Of a stretch of DNA of 64,000 bases, positions 29,133-38,900 are shown one piece after another. Origin of the DNA: Christensenellaceae bacterium Phil7 (GTDB lineage: Bacteria > Bacillota > Clostridia > Christensenellales > CAG-138); assembly GCA_001940845.1 (NCBI GenBank), contig MSGV01000043.1:1-64000 (forward strand), read 5' to 3'. The notes under the pieces are model-generated. The model ran no database searches and was not told the DNA's origin. It saw only the letters and a list, made by a program, of their open reading frames with translations. Numbering within the stretch: position 1 is the first letter of the stretch; each line of letters starts with the position of its first letter. A program made the translations under genes and the position numbers.

Positions 29133-30431
29133 TTATTTGCCTTGCATCAGATACTCGATGGCTGCAGTCAACTGTACATCTTGCTCGCGATACTCATTCA
29201 GCAGCACATATGGAGAAACGCCTTGCAGCTCAACAGGCTGCTCTACTACAATATCCGGAGTCAACCCTATCTCATGAATATGCCTCCCATTAGGGGTGAT
29301 ATAGGCATCCGTCGTGAGCTTTATAGTACCCATGCCTTCACCAAGCGACCATGAGGTCTGTACAATACCCTTCCCGAAGGTTTTCGTGCCAACAAGCTTT
29401 GCGGCCTGATTATCTTGAACCGCAGAAGAGAAAACCTCGCTTGCGGAAGCAGAGTTCTCATTTACGAGCACCACATATGGAATCTCCAGCTTTTCTTTAT
29501 CATCGGAACGATATTCTCTCGGCGGATCAACAAGCTTTCCCTCTAAAGTCGTTATATTGCAATCGGGCAGTACCCTATCTGCGATCTCAACAACAATATC
29601 AAGCGAACCTCCCGGATTATTACGGAGATCGATTATTAACGAATCTATACCCTTGGCCAGCAGCTGCTCTAGCTGCGCATTGAATGCCCCCGCTGCATCG
29701 CCCGTAAATTCTTCAATACAAATATAACCAATATTGTTCTCAAGCATCTCTGAAAATACCCTGGTAACCACTACATCGCCACGTTTAACCTCTATCTCCA
29801 ATGCCTCCGGCTCACCATCACGCAAAACGGTCAGCTTTGCTATCGAGCCATCTTCCCCGACGAGCAGCTCGCTTGCAGTATTCAAATCCACTCCTGCAAG
29901 CTCCTCCCCATTGACCGCCGTGATGATATCCATATCGCGCACGCCGGCAACATAGGCAGGATTATTCACATATGCACGCTCCACACGCAATCCTCTGCCA
30001 TCCGGATCAATACCAACGAGCACGCCGATACCTTTATAGTTTCCGTTCAGATTATCACGATAGGAATTATACTCCTCATCCGAGAAGTACTCTGCATACG
30101 GATCACCAACTGCCGCAATAAGGGCTTTAGCCGCAGCATTCAAAAGTTCGGAAGTTTCCGGCTTTTTATCTTGAAAATAATAGTATTCATCGATACTTCT
30201 TAACAGTTCCGAAATAATAGAAGCATCATACCTGCTCATTTGTTTAGCCCCAATACCCAAAATCAGAGCAAAGACAAGAATAACCGAGACAACTCCACTG
30301 AGAATCATAAGCAAGGCGACGTGATATCCCTTTATCCCTCTTTTCTCGCCTCGATAGTTTTTATTCATAGTGTACTTCTGGGGCTTTGAACTGCCCGATT
30401 TCGGAGCATTGTTGACTTGATAATATTCCAT
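29133..30431 (-). CDS. S41 family C-terminal processing peptidase with PDZ domain
   Basis: PDZ-like GIGVLVGIDPDGRGLRVERAYVNNPAYVAGVRDMD; LIIDLRNNPGGSL; ENSASASEVFSSAVQD; GTKTFGKGIVQ. Confidence 0.94.
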   Translation of the reverse strand: MEYYQVNNAPKSGSSKPQKYTMNKNYRGEKRGIKGYHVALLMILSGVVSVILVFALILGIGAKQMSRYDASIISELLRSIDEYYYFQDKKPETSELLNAAAKALIAAVGDPYAEYFSDEEYNSYRDNLNGNYKGIGVLVGIDPDGRGLRVERAYVNNPAYVAGVRDMDIITAVNGEELAGVDLNTASELLVGEDGSIAKLTVLRDGEPEALEIEVKRGDVVVTRVFSEMLENNIGYICIEEFTGDAAGAFNAQLEQLLAKGIDSLIIDLRNNPGGSLDIVVEIADRVLPDCNITTLEGKLVDPPREYRSDDKEKLEIPYVVLVNENSASASEVFSSAVQDNQAAKLVGTKTFGKGIVQTSWSLGEGMGTIKLTTDAYITPNGRHIHEIGLTPDIVVEQPVELQGVSPYVLLNEYREQDVQLTAAIEYLMQGK

Positions 30432-30462
30432 AAATTTTCCTTTCTGAAAATAAAGATTAAAC

Positions 30463-31260
30463 CTAATCATCATAATCCATATTCATAAGCATAGTGGGAT
30501 CGCACTCCATGCAGCGCATACCTCCCGTCTGTCTAGGCGGCAGCTTCATTCTATCCCACATCCCATACTTATGAGTATCTACGATTGCCTTCATAAGTCT
30601 TGATTCAACATCAGGAACGATTTTCCGAAAATCCTGCAAAAGATTTTTCATATCCTCACGTTTAGTACTGCCGGCGACGGGGCAATTGGCCGGAATCACA
30701 GGCAATTCAAGTCTCCGCGATGCAGCGATCGCATCCTTTTCCGGAAAAAAAACCAATGGTCTGATGACCGTTATTCCAGTTCTGCCCAAATAGGTTATCG
30801 GTGCAAAGGTATTGAGCCTGGCCTCAAAGAAAAGGCTCAAAAGAAAAGTCTCAAGCACATCCTCGCGGTTATGCCCAAGCGCAACAATATTGCAGCCCTT
30901 GGCTAATGCTATATCATTGAGTGCTCCTCTGCGCATCTTGGCGCACATAGCGCATGGATTCTTTTCCCTGCGAATATTGAAGACCACATCACCAATATCA
31001 GTCTTCCTGACTTCAAAATCTATATCGTGGTCTCCAGCAAACGCTTTTATCCCACTGGTATCCTGCTCGACGATCCCTAAATCAAGCATGACGGCGCAAA
31101 GCTCATATTTCTTCTTCGAAAATAATTGATAGAGCTTCAGACCATACATCAAAAGCAGGCTATCCTTGCCTCCGCTCACACCCACACAGATCTTATCGCC
31201 TTCGTGTATTAGATCGTATTTTTCATCAGCCCGCCGTATGCAGCCGAGAATCTGCTTCAT
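30463..31260 (-). CDS. TtcA/TtuA-type PP-loop tRNA thiolation protein
   Basis: GVSGGKDSLLLMYGL, CAMCAKMRRGAL, ALGHNREDVLETFLLSLF. Confidence 0.88.
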   Translation of the reverse strand: MKQILGCIRRADEKYDLIHEGDKICVGVSGGKDSLLLMYGLKLYQLFSKKKYELCAVMLDLGIVEQDTSGIKAFAGDHDIDFEVRKTDIGDVVFNIRREKNPCAMCAKMRRGALNDIALAKGCNIVALGHNREDVLETFLLSLFFEARLNTFAPITYLGRTGITVIRPLVFFPEKDAIAASRRLELPVIPANCPVAGSTKREDMKNLLQDFRKIVPDVESRLMKAIVDTHKYGMWDRMKLPPRQTGGMRCMECDPTMLMNMDYDD

Positions 31261-31320
31261 TCTTTCTTCCCTCCATAGTGATCGTATTTATTATACACCA
31301 TCCAGTACGATTTGTACATA

Positions 31321-32478
31321 TCACTCGCCTTTTTGGAGCAATCTCATGATAAGCGGTCTATGCACAACCATTGCTGCTTTGGGACAAAACTCTTGGCAGC
31401 AAAAACATCGAATACATTTTTTTCTATCTATATGTGGCTTGCCCTTGACCATTTTTATAGCCTTTGCCGGACAGAGGTTCGCGCATTTCTTGCAGCCTAC
31501 ACATAAATTTTTCTTAGGCATAGGTCTATTCGCAAGGCACGCTTCAATAAACCTTTGTGCGATAAGGAAATGCGTTTCACCTAAAAATTTAACTGACTTG
31601 GGGATTGATGCTTTGAAATCATCAATTTTCAATGCCTCCACGTTACCGCATACCGCAAGCTCATGATAATTCGCAGGAATATGGCCACGATCGATGCTGG
31701 CTCGGATCGTTGGAATCTCCAATGGATCAAGTCCTATTATTTGGGCAGCAATGAGATCCGCCGCAAAGCTGCTGCGCGCTGCAATCAATACACCAATTTT
31801 TTTTGGAGTTCCGGCCGTTGGTCCATTTCCTTCCATACCGACCACTGCATCGACAATGGTAAGCACAGGCTTAAAATGCTCATTTATATCAACAAGCATA
31901 TCAGCAAAATCATTCATATTGGGATATAGGTAATGCGTTTCCGGCTTGAGCAGCCCGGGGATAACACCATAAAGATTTTTGACCGCTCCACTCATTCCTA
32001 CCATACCATGCGATTTCAGCTTGCAAAAGTCTATTATTGCATCGCAATCATCTATATAGCTCGTGTATGTGAGACTACGCATAACCTTGCCGTTTATATT
32101 TATGGTACTTACTCCGATATTCCTATTCAGTTCTGCCCCCAATTCCTCCGCAGATACCATACCCGTTGCATTATAGACATGATTTAATGCAGCTACGGTA
32201 AAAAATCCTCCCGGACTATCACCTATCACAACGGAAGCTCCGAGCCCGATTAGCCTTTTAACCAAATCGCATACAAGCGAAGGGTGTGTTGTTGCCGCTT
32301 GATCCGGCCTCATCGCAGAAACCAGATTTGCCTTAATGAGCACTCTCATCCCAGGCTTCACCCATTCAAGTCCACTTATTGCGTTAAGCGCAGCATCCAT
32401 TGCCGATGATACATTCGCCTCGCTATAATCCGCACAGGCTACGGCAGAAACAACAAAGTTATCCATAAAAAACCCCAT
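31321..32478 (-). CDS. DUF362 domain-containing protein with C-terminal 4Fe-4S ferredoxin domain
   Basis: VLIKANLVSAMRPDQAATTHP, GDSPGG, CVGCKKCANLCPAKAI, CIRCFCCQEFCPKAAM. Confidence 0.92.
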   Translation of the reverse strand: MGFFMDNFVVSAVACADYSEANVSSAMDAALNAISGLEWVKPGMRVLIKANLVSAMRPDQAATTHPSLVCDLVKRLIGLGASVVIGDSPGGFFTVAALNHVYNATGMVSAEELGAELNRNIGVSTININGKVMRSLTYTSYIDDCDAIIDFCKLKSHGMVGMSGAVKNLYGVIPGLLKPETHYLYPNMNDFADMLVDINEHFKPVLTIVDAVVGMEGNGPTAGTPKKIGVLIAARSSFAADLIAAQIIGLDPLEIPTIRASIDRGHIPANYHELAVCGNVEALKIDDFKASIPKSVKFLGETHFLIAQRFIEACLANRPMPKKNLCVGCKKCANLCPAKAIKMVKGKPHIDRKKCIRCFCCQEFCPKAAMVVHRPLIMRLLQKGE

Positions 32479-32600
32479 AATATCAATATTGTTGCGGCTA
32501 TTCTATCATTTTTTATAGAATACGTCAATGAACCCGACTTAGCTATACATACCTTCTAGTTTGTGCTATAATTCTCATATAAAAATCATTGGAGGCAATA

Positions 32601-33458
32601 ATGACTAATTTTTTCTCAGCGACCGCCGAACAATTCGGCATAGCACCCGAGACCGATGTCTTATCCATGCTCTGGACGACTCTCAGCACTTTTGCAATGA
32701 CCTCCGGGCTTAGAATAATTGCTGCGATCCTCGTTCTTATCGTTGGCTTTGCAATCGCACGCAAGCTTATGAAAGCATATGTAAGCAGTAAAGGCTTTAA
32801 CAAAATATCCAAGGATGTTCAAGGGATAATTCGTTGGATGATCAATTTCTTACTGCATCTTGCCGTCATCGTGCTGGTTATAGCTATTCTTGGAATCCCG
32901 CTCACTTCCGCAGCAACGATAATCAGTTCCTGCGCCGTCGCATTAGGGTTGGCATTGCAGGGCAGCTTATCTAACCTAGCAGGTGGACTTATGATTCTAA
33001 TCTTCAAGCCCTTCCATGTCGGCAATTATATAGAGGCTTCCGGTCAAAGTGGAACTGTTGAAACTATCGGCGTATTTTATACCACACTCCAGACCCTGGA
33101 TAATCGCCGTATAGTTATGCCAAATGCAGCACTTTCGAATACAAACGTCGTTAATTTCTCCGCATATGATACTCGGCGTGTTGATTTAACCATAGCTGCC
33201 GGCGCAGATAACGACAGCGAAGTGATTAAGGCGCTTTTGCATTCCGTTATTAGCCATGAAAAGCTTGCTCTGATGGATCCTGCACCATTTGTCCGCCTAA
33301 ATGATTGCACCGACGGTAAGCTCAATTTCACGGTTCGCGTATGGTGTAAGGCTGATGACTATTTTGATCTTTATAACGATCTTCAGGAAGATATTCGCAG
33401 TGCTTTTGTTGAGCACAATATCCTCCCGGCACTAAACACAATGAAACTTTCCAAATAA
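32601..33458 (+). CDS. Mechanosensitive ion channel, MscS family
   Basis: SCAVALGLALQGSLSNLAGGLMILIFKPFHVGNYIE, NRRIVMPNAALSNTNVVNFS. Confidence 0.94.
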   Translation: MTNFFSATAEQFGIAPETDVLSMLWTTLSTFAMTSGLRIIAAILVLIVGFAIARKLMKAYVSSKGFNKISKDVQGIIRWMINFLLHLAVIVLVIAILGIPLTSAATIISSCAVALGLALQGSLSNLAGGLMILIFKPFHVGNYIEASGQSGTVETIGVFYTTLQTLDNRRIVMPNAALSNTNVVNFSAYDTRRVDLTIAAGADNDSEVIKALLHSVISHEKLALMDPAPFVRLNDCTDGKLNFTVRVWCKADDYFDLYNDLQEDIRSAFVEHNILPALNTMKLSK

Positions 33459-33470
33459 ATTTCGATTTGA

Positions 33471-33503
33471 AAATAAGAGCAGTTTAATATGGCTGCTCTT
33501 ATT
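33471..33503. terminator. Bidirectional terminator
   Basis: AATAAGAGCAG ... CTGCTCTTATT between convergent genes. Confidence 0.75.
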
Positions 33504-33527
33504 CGTTATCTTGCAATTATTACTGAG

Positions 33528-34685
33528 CTATATCTGCTTATTGATCCTGAGGCTTGCCGCAATATCCATAATCTCCATACTATTGAAGAATACAGGATTC
33601 AATTCTACGATTACAAAAATCCCCAGCGTTGGCTCGTAGCTTGCTATCACTATAAATGGGCTGCCGTTTCGAATCTGATTTCCATATTCATCCCGATAAA
33701 GCATCCATGGATTCGATCTGGTGATTATGGTCACATTATCAGCAGTTTCATCCGTTTTCAGCACTTCTATGAAGCTTGAATTGAAATTCAGACATTCATA
33801 TTTATCCTGAGGAAATTCTTGAAGAAAAACATCGCTGTATGAACTCTGCTCACGAAGTGATTCCGGCGTAGAATAATCCGCGATTAAACCAGTTCCGCTG
33901 CGCATACTATTGCAAATGGCGTATCCAACCGCACCCACTATTTCACCATTTCCATCATTCAGATAATAAACCGAATGATCTTCCGTGGTATCCATTCTAA
34001 ATTCCACAAGGTACGGTATGCTCTCGTTTCTGGAAACCGCTGAATTTGCAAGAAACTTTCTTCTTACAGGCAGCTCCAATTCAGCAGTAAAGTATTTCTC
34101 TCCCATACTGCCGCTTGCCGGAAAATACAGCATCAATTCAGTATAGTTGCTTTCTTTGATCTTCTTAACCCTATCTCCAGCCATATCGCCGCTGCTAATA
34201 AGGTTTTCTGAGCAAAGCGTCATTGCCCCGATCATCCACTCATCATCAATTTTCACTATGCCGGCAAGTTGATAGGATATGCCATCAGAATAAAACTCAT
34301 TGGATTCATTGACGTTAATATCCAGTTTCAACCAATAGCATTTTAGCCGACCTTCGCGATTATACTTGCTCAGCTCCGGACAGTTTTGAAGTATATATTC
34401 ATTGCTCATCTCTGCGCTGTCAATTATTTCCATATGATTTACCGTTAATATGCCTATATTATGAGTCATGTTTAGTGCATCATTTATCAACGCAAGCCTA
34501 TCGCTGCGAAACTCTTCCGCATAGCATTTAGCCCACCCCTCCCAGTCGTGCGCATTTACACAATCAACCATGCGTTCTATTGCTGCAAATGGATTCTCCT
34601 TATCCTCTGCAATACTTCCAAAAAGCCAGCAGCAAAGCAATGAAAAAACCAACACCATGCTTATTATCCATCTAATCGTCTTCAT
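33528..34685 (-). CDS. Secreted hypothetical protein (385 aa)
   Basis: Signal peptide MKTIRWIISMVLVFSLLCCWLFGSIA; no recognised domain. Confidence 0.7.
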   Translation of the reverse strand: MKTIRWIISMVLVFSLLCCWLFGSIAEDKENPFAAIERMVDCVNAHDWEGWAKCYAEEFRSDRLALINDALNMTHNIGILTVNHMEIIDSAEMSNEYILQNCPELSKYNREGRLKCYWLKLDINVNESNEFYSDGISYQLAGIVKIDDEWMIGAMTLCSENLISSGDMAGDRVKKIKESNYTELMLYFPASGSMGEKYFTAELELPVRRKFLANSAVSRNESIPYLVEFRMDTTEDHSVYYLNDGNGEIVGAVGYAICNSMRSGTGLIADYSTPESLREQSSYSDVFLQEFPQDKYECLNFNSSFIEVLKTDETADNVTIITRSNPWMLYRDEYGNQIRNGSPFIVIASYEPTLGIFVIVELNPVFFNSMEIMDIAASLRINKQI

Positions 34686-34697
34686 AATATCTTCTCC

Positions 34698-35528
34698 TTA
34701 ATCCGCCGCTTTCGTTCCGCCCCAACTTATCGACCTTGCAATATCGGAAAGTGACATAATATCAAGCTCTGCGCCGAAGAACTCAATACAAACATAGACA
34801 TTATCTTCAGGTCTTCTTGAGAGTATTCCCATATTCAGCCTGTCGCTCTCCGAATTGATCCCAAATGAGCTCAAATACTCTCTTGTATATAGTACCTCCG
34901 TTATTGCACTTACAGCAAACCTGTCCGTAAACTGCAATGTTGATTGCGCTACGGGAAAATAATATTCATCAGTCACAAATCTATACAACTGATCGGAATT
35001 AACAGCAGAATAGAATGCCTGTATACCCGATGCAGAACTTTCTATCCAACCTGCTGCAATATTGCTTCGTTTTATTCCGATCGCCCCCATGCACATATCA
35101 TTATCATCATAGAACCACAGCCTGGAATCAAATAATTGAGCTTTGCGGCCCTCTGTTGCACCAAGATACAGCTCCCGCGCCAAAGCCTGATCCAAACAAT
35201 ACCAGCCTTTTGGAAGCAAAAAGCTTATCTCGTATGCAAGAGAATCATCCATACCCATAGATGCTTCCAAAATAAGGCTGATCTCATACGTATCATATTT
35301 ATAGCAATCATCAATGAACGCACTATAGGCCGAAGTATCCCCGCTCCCGTCAACCCTATTAGGCAATGCTGTTGAGCTCGGCAGACTATTAGCTGTCTCC
35401 TGAGGCTTAATATCCGTTGCGGCGGGTATTTCAGTTGCAATCGGAGTTGAGATTGTATCATTCTTTGCTATTACACAGCCCATAAATAAAAGCATCGTGC
35501 ATAGAAGAAAAATTAATATTTTTTTCAT
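34698..35528 (-). CDS. Hypothetical lipoprotein (276 aa)
   Basis: Lipobox LLFMGC; S/T-rich linker; 12-bp gap to downstream secreted protein. Confidence 0.7.
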   Translation of the reverse strand: MKKILIFLLCTMLLFMGCVIAKNDTISTPIATEIPAATDIKPQETANSLPSSTALPNRVDGSGDTSAYSAFIDDCYKYDTYEISLILEASMGMDDSLAYEISFLLPKGWYCLDQALARELYLGATEGRKAQLFDSRLWFYDDNDMCMGAIGIKRSNIAAGWIESSASGIQAFYSAVNSDQLYRFVTDEYYFPVAQSTLQFTDRFAVSAITEVLYTREYLSSFGINSESDRLNMGILSRRPEDNVYVCIEFFGAELDIMSLSDIARSISWGGTKAAD

Positions 35529-35746
35529 CCATCTTCCTTCTTTTCATTATAAATACTTTAATTAAAATCCATCTGCCCTTTGGCAGACAGCAATAGATAG
35601 CCTTATATGTATATTTTACTACGGCTAATTAAAAAGTCAATGTTTTATTGGAAATTTAACAAAAAGTCCATAATTTGCGTATTTCGCTTGCTTTTCTGCT
35701 CTATTTGTTGTATTATTATAATGAAGTTTTACTTGGGAGCTATGCT

Positions 35747-36295
35747 ATGACTTATATATTTATAGGGATTTTTATTTTCTTTGTTGCTATGGATCAGCTA
35801 TCAAAATCGCTTGCCGTTGAAATGCTTGGCGAAGTCGGTTCGACGATTGAATTTATCCCGAAACTAATTCGATTTGAATACTGCAGAAACACCGGCATGG
35901 CTTGGGGCTTGCTCAAAAATGCCAGATTTTATTTTATTGCTGTCACAATTCTGTTGACCGCATTCCTTTTATACTTCATGATTCGCCGCCACCGTACAAT
36001 ACCGAAGCTTGTCCAGCTTTCATTGACGCTTATTCTCTCCGGCGCAATAGGGAATCTAATTGATCGGCTCTTCCTTGGCTATGTGAGAGATTTTATTGCT
36101 TTTGATTTTATTGATTTTCCCGTATTCAATATTGCGGATGCGTGCGTTACAACAGGTGCAATACTTCTTATAATTAGTCTTCTTTTAACCCGGCAGGGTC
36201 GAGATTTCATTAAGCTGCTTGAAGAAGAGGACGCAGAGCGAAGCTTAAAGCGAAAAATGCGGCGGGAAAACGGGACGGATCAGAATGTCAAATAA
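35747..36295 (+). CDS. lspA: Lipoprotein signal peptidase (signal peptidase II)
   Basis: DQLSK, CRNTGMAWGLL, GAIGNLIDRLFLGYVRDFIAFDFIDFPVFNIADACVTTG. Confidence 0.95.
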   Translation: MTYIFIGIFIFFVAMDQLSKSLAVEMLGEVGSTIEFIPKLIRFEYCRNTGMAWGLLKNARFYFIAVTILLTAFLLYFMIRRHRTIPKLVQLSLTLILSGAIGNLIDRLFLGYVRDFIAFDFIDFPVFNIADACVTTGAILLIISLLLTRQGRDFIKLLEEEDAERSLKRKMRRENGTDQNVK

Positions 36296-37277
36296 AAGTT
36301 CTTCCCCCCTGCCAATTTTCGATGATGACATTGAGCTTATTGATGATCTGGATTCAACCTCCGGTCAAGCACCAATTAAACTCCATGCTGATGCTGATGC
36401 AAAAAGACTTGATAGCTATGTTGCTCAGCATACGGGTTTTACACGATCCGCCGTTCAGCGTCTTATAGAAAACGGTGCTATTACTGTTAATTCAAACTTT
36501 GTCAAGGCAAGTTCATCCTTAAAAAAAAGCGATATAATCGCCATTACTCCGCCTGCCGTTCATAATATTGAGCTTGCTGCTGAAAACATTCCTCTCGACG
36601 TAGTCTATGAGGATTCAGACATAGTTGTTATCAACAAGCCCGTTGGAATGGTTGTTCATCCGGCTCCCGGCAATCCCAGCGGTACTCTGGTTAATGCACT
36701 GATGTATCATATTAAGGATTTATCCGGCATAGGTGGTGAGCTGCGTCCCGGCATCGTACATCGAATCGATAAGAATACATCTGGGCTTTTGGTTGTCGCA
36801 AAGAATGATTTTGCACATGCTTTTCTCTCTTCAGAGCTCAAGACTCATAGCATACAGCGCGTATATATGGCTCTCTGCATCGGAAATTTCCATGAAGATT
36901 CCGGAACGATTTCCGCTCCTATTGGCCGCCATAGAATTGATAGAAAACGCATGGCTGTTGTTCCTGATGGTCGCGATGCCATTACTCACTGGAACGTAAT
37001 TGAGCGTTTTGGTGACATGACTCTTCTGCGCATCGAGCTTGAAACCGGGCGAACGCATCAGATTCGTGTACATATGTCATACATCAATCATCCCCTTGTG
37101 GGCGATGATGTCTATTCCAGCGGCCGAAACAGCTTGGGCTTTCACGGGCAAGCACTGCACGCCTGCGAGCTTCGGCTTCGCCATCCACGTACTGGAGAAT
37201 GGATGATATTCCATGCCGAACCGCCTGATACATACCGCCATGCGCTTATCAAATTGCGCTCCGCTGAAATGCGATAG
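36285..37277 (+). CDS. RluA/RluD family pseudouridine synthase with S4 domain
   Basis: S4-like RLDSYVAQHTGFTRSAVQRLIENGAITVN; HRIDKNTSGLLVVAKND; GRTHQIRVH. Confidence 0.94.
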   Translation: MSNKSSSPLPIFDDDIELIDDLDSTSGQAPIKLHADADAKRLDSYVAQHTGFTRSAVQRLIENGAITVNSNFVKASSSLKKSDIIAITPPAVHNIELAAENIPLDVVYEDSDIVVINKPVGMVVHPAPGNPSGTLVNALMYHIKDLSGIGGELRPGIVHRIDKNTSGLLVVAKNDFAHAFLSSELKTHSIQRVYMALCIGNFHEDSGTISAPIGRHRIDRKRMAVVPDGRDAITHWNVIERFGDMTLLRIELETGRTHQIRVHMSYINHPLVGDDVYSSGRNSLGFHGQALHACELRLRHPRTGEWMIFHAEPPDTYRHALIKLRSAEMR

Positions 37278-37322
37278 AGCTGTACCAAACTTTTGAAATT
37301 TTATTCCAATTGGAGATTCTTT

Positions 37323-38885
37323 ATGTTAAAAAAACCAGATCGCGAAACAATAAAAACTACACTTGAGAAGGCAAACGGTCCAAGTCTTCTCGCAAACGAT
37401 CCCAGGCTCGATAAATTTGCACTGCTTGATGAGACTACAAAGCTATTTATTGAAGAAGGAATCGGCTCTGCGCTGCTCATTCGCCTTATTAAAAGCCGTA
37501 ATCTGCTCATTAGGCTTAGCAGCAACCCGGATATTCTGCCTGCTGTCAGAAATGGACTTTCGGCTGATTCACCAAAGCTTCGCCGCAACTCCGCACGTTT
37601 GATTGGACAATTAACTCGAAGCGACGAGGATGCTCAGCTGCTTATTGCGCGTTTACATATAGAGGAACAACGATACGTTCGCCCTTCCCTCCTGCTTGCA
37701 CTTGGTACGATTGGTGGTGAACAAGCGCAGTTAGCTCTTGATGCTTATCAACCAGTGCCTCCCATCGACGTATCAGAAGAAAAACATTATGAGGAGGAAT
37801 TGGAGGCGCTTCGTCTTGCTCGTGTAACTGCCATAAAGTATGAGAAGCATACCTTTAAAAGACTTGATCGTGCATATGAAATAGAGCTTATTGCCCCTGA
37901 CCGATTGAGCGAGCAGCTTGCATCAGAACTCGATGATCTTGGATTCGATGCATTTAATATCCATCGCAGCAGCCTTTCCGTCAAGACATCCGATTATTCC
38001 GCTTTATTCAATGCTCGCTGTTTCTCAGAGGCACTCTTTCTGATCAGCAGAGGCGTCAGCGAAAATCCCGATACCGTTGCTGAAATCTCAAAGAAGTTTA
38101 TTTTAAAATTCATGCAAGCAACACATGAGGGAAAGCCGCCTTATCGTTATCGTATAGAGCTTGAAGGAGAAATTGCGGATCGTACCGCCTATAAACGTGC
38201 AATCCGCAATCTCATTGATGATGAAACCATTGTGAATGCACCATCCAACTATGAGATAGAACTCCGCATAGTTGTTGCGGGCAATGCATCGCGTATCTAC
38301 CTTAAACTTTATACCGTCAACGATGAGCGTTTTTTTTATCGTAAAGAGACCATTGCGGCTTCAATGAATCCGGCTACAGCAGCAGCAGTGCTTCGCCTTG
38401 CTGAAGAGTATTTGACTTTGAATGCTCGTGTCATAGATCCCTGCTGCGGCTGCGGCACTCTCCTATTTGAACGCGGACTTATGGCCCCCTGTGCTTCGCT
38501 CACAGGTGTTGATATTGCGCATACCGCCATTGATGCTGCGCGCATCAATGCTGATATAGCTGCACGCCATGGAATTAAGCAGGCAAAATTTATATGTAAT
38601 GATATCCTTCGCTTTGAATCCAAGCGGCTTTATGACGAACTCATCTGTAACTTGCCATTTGGCAATCGAGTTGGAACTCACTCCGGCTGTGAAAGGCTCT
38701 ATACAGGACTTCTCGATCGCTTTCCTTTGCTTCTCCGCCGTGGAGGTATTGCCGTTCTTTATACCATGGAATTCACCTTATTGAAGAAGCTTATTCGTGA
38801 ACGGTCATATCTTGAAATTCTAAAAACTGAGCGCACCGAAGCCGGTGGACTGACCCCCATGGTATTTGTATTGAGATTTAATTGA
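37323..38885 (+). CDS. HEAT-repeat/THUMP-like/SAM methyltransferase fusion (TRM11/RlmL-like)
   Basis: N-terminal HEAT-like repeats (SPKLRRNSARLIGQL, QRYVRPSLLLALGTIGGEQA); C-terminal DPCCGCGTLLFERG and NLPFGNR. Confidence 0.75.
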   Translation: MLKKPDRETIKTTLEKANGPSLLANDPRLDKFALLDETTKLFIEEGIGSALLIRLIKSRNLLIRLSSNPDILPAVRNGLSADSPKLRRNSARLIGQLTRSDEDAQLLIARLHIEEQRYVRPSLLLALGTIGGEQAQLALDAYQPVPPIDVSEEKHYEEELEALRLARVTAIKYEKHTFKRLDRAYEIELIAPDRLSEQLASELDDLGFDAFNIHRSSLSVKTSDYSALFNARCFSEALFLISRGVSENPDTVAEISKKFILKFMQATHEGKPPYRYRIELEGEIADRTAYKRAIRNLIDDETIVNAPSNYEIELRIVVAGNASRIYLKLYTVNDERFFYRKETIAASMNPATAAAVLRLAEEYLTLNARVIDPCCGCGTLLFERGLMAPCASLTGVDIAHTAIDAARINADIAARHGIKQAKFICNDILRFESKRLYDELICNLPFGNRVGTHSGCERLYTGLLDRFPLLLRRGGIAVLYTMEFTLLKKLIRERSYLEILKTERTEAGGLTPMVFVLRFN

Positions 38886-38900
38886 GCTTGTGAGGTATTT

